From Nocardioides sp. GY 10127 (lineage in GTDB: Bacteria > Actinomycetota > Actinomycetes > Propionibacteriales > Nocardioidaceae): a stretch of 64,000 bases of DNA. Positions 58,399 through 64,000 of the stretch are shown one piece after another. The stretch spans positions 124,001-188,000 of the forward strand of contig NZ_STGL01000008.1 in NCBI RefSeq assembly GCF_004919085.1, written 5' to 3'. The position numbers and the translations under genes are program-made. How positions within the stretch are numbered: the first letter of the stretch is position 1; every line of letters starts with the position of its first letter. Below the pieces are notes generated by a model. That model did no database searches. It was given only the letters and a program-made list of their open reading frames with translations, and was not told the DNA's origin.

Positions 58399-59777
58399 GA
58401 CTCGGCGCCCGCGACCCGCTGGATCGCGCTCACCAGCACGCCCACGCCGTCCAGGAGGAGGGCGTGGTCGATGACCAGCGGCGGGAGGAGCCGGATGACG
58501 TTGCCGTAGGTGCCGCACACGAGGGTGACGACGCCCTCCGCGTGGCAGGCGGCGGCCACGGCCTTGGCGAGCTCGGGGGCCGGGTCGGTGGTGCCCGGGC
58601 GGACCAGCTCGAGGGCCAGCATCGCGCCGCGACCGCGGACCTCGCCCACGACGGAGCCGGGGCCGAGCAGGTCCTCCAGGACCGGGCGGACGACGGCCTC
58701 GATGGCGCGCGCCTTGCCGACCAGGTCCTCGTTCTCGATGACGTCGAGGGCCGCGACCGCGGCCGCGCAGGCCACCGGGTTGCCGGCGTAGGTGCCGCCG
58801 AGGCCGCCCACGGGCGCGGCGTCCATGAGCTCGGCGCGACCGGTGACGGCGGCCAGCGGCAGGCCGCCGCCGAGCGCCTTCGCGGTGGTGATGAGGTCCG
58901 GGACGACACCCTCGTGGTCGACGGCGAACATCTCGCCGGTCCGGGCCAGACCCGTCTGGATCTCGTCGGCGACGAAGACGATGCCGTGCTCGCGCGCCAG
59001 CTCCGCGACGCCCGCGAGGTAGCCGGCCGGCGGGACGATGAAGCCGCCCTCGCCCTGGATCGGCTCGGCGATGATCGCGGCCACGTTGTGGGCGCCGATC
59101 TGGGTGGTGATGATGTCGCGCAGCTGGGCGAGCGCCTCCGCGGCCGCGTTCTCCGCGCCGCCCGGCCACCGGTAGGGGTAGGGCGAGGGGACCCGGTAGA
59201 CCTCGGGGGCGAACGGGCCGAAGCCGTTCTTGTAGGGCAGGTTCTTGGCGGTCATGGTCATCGTGAGCAGCGACCGGCCGTGGTAGGCGTGGCCGAGCAC
59301 GACGACGGCCGAGCGGCCGGTCGCGGCGCGGGCGATCTTGACCGCGTTCTCGACGGCCTCGGCGCCGGTGGTGAAGAGGGCGGTCTTCTTGGCGTGGTCG
59401 CCCGGGGTGAGCCGGTTCAGCCGCGCCGCGACGTCCACGAAGCCCTCGTACTCGGTGACCATGAAGCAGGTGTGGGTGACCTTGGCGGCCTGCTCGGCGA
59501 CCCGGCGGGCCACCTCGGGGTGGGAGGCGCCGATGCTGGTCACGGCGATGCCGGAGGCGAGGTCGACGAGCTGGTTGCCGTCGACGTCCACGAGGACGCC
59601 GCCGGAGGCCCGCTCGACGAAGACGGGGAGGGTGACGCCGAAGCCGGAGGAGACCTCCGCCTGGCGTGCCTCGTGCAGCGCGCGCGAGCGCGGGCCGGGG
59701 ATCTCCGTGACGAGGCGACGCACCTGCTCCACCTCCTCCAGGGCGGCGGGCTGGTCGCTGTCGAGCAGAGTGGTCAT
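58395..59777 (-). CDS. gabT: 4-aminobutyrate aminotransferase-like PLP enzyme
   Basis: 460-residue class-III aminotransferase. FTTGAEAVENAVKIAR, HAYHGRSLLTMTMTAK, AAIIAEPIQGEGGFIVPP, FVADEIQTGLARTG (PLP Asp) and TTAKALGGGLPLAAV with the PLP lysine are all characteristic of GabT, which transfers the amino group of GABA to 2-oxoglutarate and yields succinate semialdehyde. It is coupled to the downstream semialdehyde-type dehydrogenase and would finish putrescine breakdown. GAGGAG ribosome site; start ATG 59777. A PucR regulator lies just upstream on the same strand. Confidence 0.92.
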   Translation of the reverse strand: MTTLLDSDQPAALEEVEQVRRLVTEIPGPRSRALHEARQAEVSSGFGVTLPVFVERASGGVLVDVDGNQLVDLASGIAVTSIGASHPEVARRVAEQAAKVTHTCFMVTEYEGFVDVAARLNRLTPGDHAKKTALFTTGAEAVENAVKIARAATGRSAVVVLGHAYHGRSLLTMTMTAKNLPYKNGFGPFAPEVYRVPSPYPYRWPGGAENAAAEALAQLRDIITTQIGAHNVAAIIAEPIQGEGGFIVPPAGYLAGVAELAREHGIVFVADEIQTGLARTGEMFAVDHEGVVPDLITTAKALGGGLPLAAVTGRAELMDAAPVGGLGGTYAGNPVACAAAVAALDVIENEDLVGKARAIEAVVRPVLEDLLGPGSVVGEVRGRGAMLALELVRPGTTDPAPELAKAVAAACHAEGVVTLVCGTYGNVIRLLPPLVIDHALLLDGVGVLVSAIQRVAGAES

Positions 59778-59842
59778 GAAGGGCTCCTCGGGGTCGGTAC
59801 GCCGAACGCTAGGAAGCGGCGGCGCGGGGCGCACTGGTCGGA

Positions 59843-59862
59843 ACGTCCAAGGCCCCTGGGAC
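59843..59862. promoter_or_regulatory. Imperfect palindrome upstream of gabT, candidate PucR site
   Basis: CGTCCAAGG and CCTGGGACG form an inverted repeat with one mismatch and a CC centre in the 125-bp gap before the aminotransferase gene. PucR (59903-61426) is the nearest regulator. Confidence 0.4.
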
Positions 59863-59864
59863 GC

Positions 59865-59883
59865 ACGGTCGGATGCACCGACC
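59865..59883 (-). terminator. Hairpin after PucR gene
   Basis: CGGTCGG-ATGCA-CCGACCG, perfect 7-bp arms, 19 bases after the PucR stop on the minus strand. It should separate the PucR operon from gabT. Confidence 0.55.
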
Positions 59884-59902
59884 GGCGGTGGTGCGGGGTC
59901 GG

Positions 59903-61426
59903 TCAGGCGAGCCCGTCGGCGCGCAGCGCCAGCCAGAGGGCGGCGGCGAGGTCAGGGTCGTCCAGGTCCGCGTCGAGCAGGTCGCAGGCGCGACCCACCC
60001 GGTGGCGCAGGGTGTTGCGGTGCCAGCCCAGGGAGCGCGCGGCCGGCTCCCAGTGCCCGCGGTGGCGCAGGTAGGCGACCACGGACTCGAGCAGCTCGGG
60101 GCGGTCGCGCAGGGCCTCGACGGCGGACGCCGCCAGGGCCTGCCCGGGGGCCTCGCGGTCGGGGAGGTGGTGCGCGCCGGGGGCGCCCGGCGGCTCGGCC
60201 TCCAGGGCGGTGCGGGTCCGCGCGACGCGCTCGAGCTCCACGGCCGAGGAGACGACGAGCGCCGACTCCGGCGAGGCCGCGGCGACCCGGGCCGAGACGC
60301 GGGCGGGCACGGCGGACGCGGGCTCGCTGCCGGGCCCGGCGGGGACCAGGGCCCACAGGGCGGGGCCCCGGACCACGAGCCCGCCGATCGCCGGGTCGCC
60401 CAGGGCGCGGGCGACGGCGTCGACGTCCCCGCCCCGGACGAGGACGACGTGCACGCGCTCCCCCGGCCAGTGCGCGCCGCCGGCGCCGGCCAGCGCGCGG
60501 GCGGCCTCGCGGTGCCCCAGGTCGACGAGGACGGCGACGTCGCGCCCCGCCACCTCGGCGGCGGCGAGCCGCTCGAGCTCGCGCGCGCGGGCGAGGCTGA
60601 GGAGGGCCACCGCGGTGAGGACGACGCGCCGGTGGGCGGGGCTCAGGCGGCCGGTGGTGCCGGCGGCCAGGTAGCCCGTCACGCGGCCGCGGACCACCAG
60701 CGGGTGCAGCACCACGGTCTCCTCGCCGGCGGCGAAGGACGCCGCGGAGAGGCTGCCCACGACCTCGAGCCGCTGGATCTCCTTCTCCAGCAGCTCGGCG
60801 GAGTCCATCGCCGAGGCGGGGGCGGCGGCCTCGACCCGGGCCTCGGTGCTCAGCACCGCGGCCCAGCCCTCGAGGTGGCGCGCCAGGCGCTGGAGGAGTC
60901 GCTCGGGGACCTCGTCGGAGAGCACGGCGTCGACCAGCGAGCGCTGGACCGCGACGGAGTCCGTCAGCGACCGCTCGGTGCGGCGCGCCAGGGCGCCCCA
61001 GTACGCCCGGCTGACCTCGAGGAACGGCGTCGGCGCGGGCACGACGAGCAGCGGCAGGCCGCCCGCCTCGCAGGCCGCGGCCAGCGTGGGCGGCACCGCC
61101 CGGTGGGCCGGGCCCAGCCCGACGCCCAGGCCGGCGACCCCGGCGTCCACGAGCCGCTGGACGTAGGCGCGGGACCCCTCGGGCGAAAGGTCGAGCGCGA
61201 GCCCGGTGGTGAGCAGCAGCTCGCCGCCCCCGAGGAAGGTCGTGGGGTCCTCGAGTTCGCTCACGTGCACGGCGGTGACCGGCTCGGCCGGCGGCGGGGA
61301 GGGGTGCAGCGGCGTGAGCCGCGAGCCGAGCTCGCTGCTGAGGGAGCGGAGGGTGGGCGTGCCCGCCGGCGCCGATGTCGGGGGCAGCGCCGGGGACGGG
61401 GCGGGGTCGGCCGCGTCGCCGCTCAT
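59903..61426 (-). CDS. PucR-family transcriptional regulator
   Basis: 507-residue PucR-type regulator. The N-terminal PucR domain (LTPLHPSPPPAEPVTAVHVSELEDPTTFLGGGELLLTTGL) binds a purine or other ligand in known members, the middle is a GGDEF-like fold, and the C-terminal HTH_30 has LLESVVAYLRHRGHWEPAARSLGWHRNTLRHRVGRA. Known members control purine, GABA or polyamine degradation. The downstream gabT/ALDH pair is the likely target; the overlapping upstream ligase/VOC genes may be another. Start ATG 61426 overlaps the VOC stop (ATGA). Confidence 0.9.
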   Translation of the reverse strand: MSGDAADPAPSPALPPTSAPAGTPTLRSLSSELGSRLTPLHPSPPPAEPVTAVHVSELEDPTTFLGGGELLLTTGLALDLSPEGSRAYVQRLVDAGVAGLGVGLGPAHRAVPPTLAAACEAGGLPLLVVPAPTPFLEVSRAYWGALARRTERSLTDSVAVQRSLVDAVLSDEVPERLLQRLARHLEGWAAVLSTEARVEAAAPASAMDSAELLEKEIQRLEVVGSLSAASFAAGEETVVLHPLVVRGRVTGYLAAGTTGRLSPAHRRVVLTAVALLSLARARELERLAAAEVAGRDVAVLVDLGHREAARALAGAGGAHWPGERVHVVLVRGGDVDAVARALGDPAIGGLVVRGPALWALVPAGPGSEPASAVPARVSARVAAASPESALVVSSAVELERVARTRTALEAEPPGAPGAHHLPDREAPGQALAASAVEALRDRPELLESVVAYLRHRGHWEPAARSLGWHRNTLRHRVGRACDLLDADLDDPDLAAALWLALRADGLA

Positions 61427-62310
61427 CCCGCCCGCCGCATCCCGCCGAGGAGCACGCGGCCGAGCTGGACGCCGCGGGGCGGGCCGCCACGTCCGAGGTC
61501 GACCGCGCAGATGCCGGCCTCCCGGCCGTGGTGGACGCACACCGCGCCGCCCTCCCAGGCGTAGCGGGTGCCGCCCCCGGCCAGGGGCTGGGGCTCGCCG
61601 CCGAGGAGGCCGCCGAACAGCCGCGCGGAGAGGTCCACGTCCCGGCTGCGCAGGTGGACGTCGCCGAGGGAGGCGTCGCCCAGCACGGTGCTCTCCCAGA
61701 CCGACTCCCACCAGTGGTGGTCGGTCGCGCCCCGCGGGGACGGGGACTGCGCGGCGTCCCGCTCGCGGCCGGCCAGCAGCCGCTCGACCGGCGGGTGCCG
61801 CAGATCGGTCTGCACGAGGTGGAGGACGAGTCCGTGGGCGGCGTCCGCCGCCACGAAGGCCTCGCGCCACGGCTCGTGGTCGAGGTCCTCGCCCACGACC
61901 TGGTGGCCCCCCTCGCGCAGCGTCGCGACGGTGTCGGCGAGGTCGGGCACCACGAACGTGAGGTGGTGGACGCCCTCACCGCGGGCGGTCAGGAAGCGGG
62001 CGAGCGGGGACGTGCGCCCGAGCGGCTCGGCGAGCTCCACGAGCCCGCCGTCGGTGGCGTCCCCGACGTGGACGAGCAGGGAGCGGGCCCCCGCCGTGAC
62101 CGCGCCGGTGACCGGGGTGGCACCCAGGTCGCGCCGGAAGCGGGCGCCCCAGCGCAGCGCGTCGTGGACCGCGAACGAGACGTGCCCGAACCGCACCGCC
62201 GCGGCGGGTGCTGCCGAGGGGCCCGGCTCGTCGACCGGCTCCTCGACGGGCTCCTCGACAGCGAGGAACGACGCGAGCTCGAGGTCGTGGTCCCAGGTCA
62301 GCAGGCTCAT
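61423..62310 (-). CDS. Tandem-domain VOC (glyoxalase/dioxygenase-fold) protein
   Basis: 295-residue VOC protein. The first module (HVSFAVHDALRWGARFRRDLGATP...GEGVHHLTFVVPDLADTVATLREGGHQVV) looks like methylmalonyl-CoA-epimerase or hydroxyphenylpyruvate-dioxygenase-type metal sites. The second (GDVHLRSRDVDLSARLFGGLLGG...AWEGGAVCVHHGREAGICAVDLG) is degenerate. The N-terminal 35 residues are acidic and Pro-rich (EEPVEEPVDEPG). It overlaps the ligase stop and the PucR start by 4 nt each. With an acyl-CoA ligase in front, an epimerase or isomerase on a CoA intermediate is plausible; the substrate is unknown. Confidence 0.72.
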   Translation of the reverse strand: MSLLTWDHDLELASFLAVEEPVEEPVDEPGPSAAPAAAVRFGHVSFAVHDALRWGARFRRDLGATPVTGAVTAGARSLLVHVGDATDGGLVELAEPLGRTSPLARFLTARGEGVHHLTFVVPDLADTVATLREGGHQVVGEDLDHEPWREAFVAADAAHGLVLHLVQTDLRHPPVERLLAGRERDAAQSPSPRGATDHHWWESVWESTVLGDASLGDVHLRSRDVDLSARLFGGLLGGEPQPLAGGGTRYAWEGGAVCVHHGREAGICAVDLGRGGPPRGVQLGRVLLGGMRRAG

Positions 62311-63917
62311 GGTCGCGCTCCCTCGCGCAGGGGCCGCACGGGGGCGGCGGAACGGATGCGGTCGTGGACGCCCTCGCCGGTGGTGGCGGGGCTCAGCCGG
62401 GCCTTGTGGACCACGCCGGTCACGGCGCTGCGGACGAAGTCGGTCGGCGCGGACACGGTGAGGAACCGGGGCAGGGCGGCGCGGGGCAGGCTGCTCTCGC
62501 AGTAGGCGAAGAAGGCCTCCACGTCGAGCTCGACCCCGGCCTCGGGCACGACGAAGACCTTGATCTCGTCCTCGCCGCCGTCGCTGTCGGGCACGCCGAT
62601 GGCGGCGCACTCGGCCACACCGGGGGCGTCGCGCAGCACCGCCTCGAGCTCCCAGACGGAGACGCTCCCGCCCCGTCGGCGCACGCTGTCGGTGAGCCGG
62701 CCGGCGAAGACGAGGTAGCCGTCCTCGAGGCGGCCGAGGTCGCCGGTGTGGAACCACAGGCCCCGCGTCGCCTCGAGCGTGGCGGCCGGCTGGTTCCAGT
62801 AGCCCAGCATGAGGAGGTCGGGACGCCGGGGCCGCAGGACGATCTCGCCGACCGCGCCCTCGGGCACCGGGTGGCCGGCCGCGTCGTGGAGCTCCAGCTC
62901 GAAGCCCGCGACCGCCCGTCCGACGCTGCCCTGGCGGCGGTCCTGGAGCGTCTCGATCGTGGAGCAGGCCGCCTCGGTCTGGCCGTACATGCTGAGCACG
63001 GTGATGCCCAGCCTGTCCTCGAAGAACCGGTGGGCCTCGGGCGGCACCGGCGCCGCCAGGACCCGGGTGAGCGCGGTGCTGCCCCGGCCTCCGTGCTGGG
63101 CCGCCATGAGCGTGGTGAGGGCCGCGCCGATCACGAACGCCCACGTCGCGCGGCTCTCCCGCACGCGCGACCACCAGTCCCGCAGCGGGTGGGGGTCGTA
63201 GGCCAGGGCGGAGCCGCTCTGCAGGCAGGCGGGGAGCACGACGTGCGCGTCGACGTGGAAGAACGGCGGGACGACGTGGCCCACGTCCCCGGGCTCGAGC
63301 CCGAGCGCCGCGGCGAGCACCGACCCCAGGTTCGAGAAGCTGCCCCGCGAGAGCATCACGCCCTTGGGTGCGCCGGTGGTGCCGGGGGTGTGCAGGATCG
63401 TGGCCAGCGCGGACGCCGGGAAGGTGTGGGCCTCCCGGTCCAGCGCGGCCGCCTCGGCCCCGGTCGGCGCCGCCGGCTCCTCCACCAGCAGCAGCCGCCC
63501 GGCCGCGGGTGGCCACGAGTCCAGTCCGAGGTCGGCGGCCAGGCGGGCGTCCGCGACGATGAGGGTCGGCTCGGTGTCGGTGAGGACGTGGGCGAGCACC
63601 GGTCCGCGCAGCGAGGTGTCGACCGAGACCTCCACCGCGCCGATCCACCACGTCCCGTACTGCCAGGCCAGGCGGAGCACGGAGCTGTCGGCCACGAGGG
63701 CCACGCGGTCCCCCACGCCGACGCCGGAGGCCCGCAGCCGCAGCGCGCACGCCCGGGCGAGGGCGGCGAAGCGCGCGACGGTGACATCGCCGTCCGGCCC
63801 GCGCAGCAGCAGGGCGTCCGGGTCGCGGGCCAGCGCCTCGAGCAGGTCGACCACCGGGCTCGTGCGGCCCAGCCGGACCCCGGGGAGCAGCGCGGCACGG
63901 GACGCGGGAGCGGTCAC
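62307..63917 (-). CDS. AMP-dependent acyl-CoA ligase/synthetase
   Basis: 536-residue class-I adenylate-forming enzyme. The P-loop-type motif is HTPGTTGAPKGVML, where the first Ser of the usual TSGTTG is Pro; YGQTEAA (A5), GLWFHTGDLG (A7) and GRLTDSVRRRGGSVSVWELE (A8 region) are clear; the C-terminal catalytic Lys lies in VVHKARL. It activates a carboxylic acid to acyl-AMP and acyl-CoA; CaiC-like or aromatic/short-chain acids are possible. I chose GTG 63917 because GGAGGTG precedes it; ATG 63950 is weaker. First gene of the ligase-VOC-PucR operon. The last 83 bases of the window beyond it hold nothing I can identify. Confidence 0.88.
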   Translation of the reverse strand: MTAPASRAALLPGVRLGRTSPVVDLLEALARDPDALLLRGPDGDVTVARFAALARACALRLRASGVGVGDRVALVADSSVLRLAWQYGTWWIGAVEVSVDTSLRGPVLAHVLTDTEPTLIVADARLAADLGLDSWPPAAGRLLLVEEPAAPTGAEAAALDREAHTFPASALATILHTPGTTGAPKGVMLSRGSFSNLGSVLAAALGLEPGDVGHVVPPFFHVDAHVVLPACLQSGSALAYDPHPLRDWWSRVRESRATWAFVIGAALTTLMAAQHGGRGSTALTRVLAAPVPPEAHRFFEDRLGITVLSMYGQTEAACSTIETLQDRRQGSVGRAVAGFELELHDAAGHPVPEGAVGEIVLRPRRPDLLMLGYWNQPAATLEATRGLWFHTGDLGRLEDGYLVFAGRLTDSVRRRGGSVSVWELEAVLRDAPGVAECAAIGVPDSDGGEDEIKVFVVPEAGVELDVEAFFAYCESSLPRAALPRFLTVSAPTDFVRSAVTGVVHKARLSPATTGEGVHDRIRSAAPVRPLREGARP

Positions 63918-64000
63918 GGCGCGGCACCTCCTCCGAGTCAGGGTGGGCATCGGTGGGGGCTGGGCCCACCCGCGGCCGACGGCCGACCGCGTGCCCGCAC

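Noticed and set aside
1..64000. tRNA, rRNA or riboswitch genes
   Set aside because: I found no cloverleaf-like or known riboswitch pattern by eye; a tRNAscan or Infernal run would settle this.

Overview
The window is very GC-rich, with short intergenic gaps, many GTG starts, frequent 4-nt ATGA/GTGA start/stop overlaps and GC-rich stem-loop terminators without T-tracts. It carries PucR, PadR, ROK and TetR regulators and an OppC-OppD fusion. This fits an actinomycetote chromosome (Micrococcales or Propionibacteriales-like; I cannot name the genus). I see no tRNA, rRNA, phage gene, transposase or CRISPR array. Most genes are catabolic, transport or regulatory, so this looks like an accessory and catabolic part of the chromosome.

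Region 1 (1-11,142) is an aromatic-catabolism block. It holds the end of one vanillyl-alcohol-oxidase (VAO) type flavoenzyme, two complete VAO-type genes, a ThDP-dependent decarboxylase coupled to an aldehyde dehydrogenase, a divergent SDR-VOC-SDR-NTF2-like operon, and a TetR regulator. Region 2 (11,349-19,772) has an exported subtype-B-tannase-like esterase, an ArsB/CitM-type transporter, an agmatine deiminase/N-carbamoylputrescine amidase pair with a divergent TetR, a 73-bp tandem repeat, a DUF218 protein with a coupled mini-ORF, and an aldo/keto reductase. Region 3 (19,847-33,078) has a YqjI-like PadR regulator with a siderophore-interacting ferric reductase, a large secreted protein of unknown function with a ROK regulator, a 2OG-Fe(II) oxygenase, a flavin amine oxidase with a TetR, a ferric-reductase-like membrane flavoprotein with a DedA protein, and two paralogous membrane proteins that share a promoter-like motif.

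Region 4 (33,247-41,147) has a DUF347 membrane protein, a formate-type channel next to PurU, and a three-gene operon that is the most interesting find. It encodes a UDP-sulfoquinovose-synthase homologue, a BcsB-like membrane-anchored protein and a BcsA-like processive glycosyltransferase, which suggests a sulfoquinovose-containing exopolysaccharide or a related sulfonated glycan. Region 5 (41,417-54,460) is an amine-uptake and oxidation regulon: an Opp-type ABC transporter, a TIM-barrel isomerase-like protein, a small winged-helix/PqqD-like protein, a copper amine oxidase, a PhyH dioxygenase, a TetR regulator flanked by two near-identical palindromes, and a divergent operon (two ABM-like proteins, a Met/His-rich membrane protein and a metal-dependent cyclase). 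Region 6 (54,573-64,000) has an MFS exporter with a divergent LysR, a GabT-like aminotransferase with a ketoglutarate-semialdehyde-type dehydrogenase, and a tightly overlapping acyl-CoA-ligase/VOC/PucR operon upstream.

Taken together the genes suggest a soil or plant-associated bacterium that uses phenylpropanoids, gallate-type esters, amines and polyamines. Agmatine would go to putrescine, and amino groups could be removed by the flavin amine oxidase, the copper amine oxidase and GabT. These pathway links are inferences from gene families and neighbourhood.
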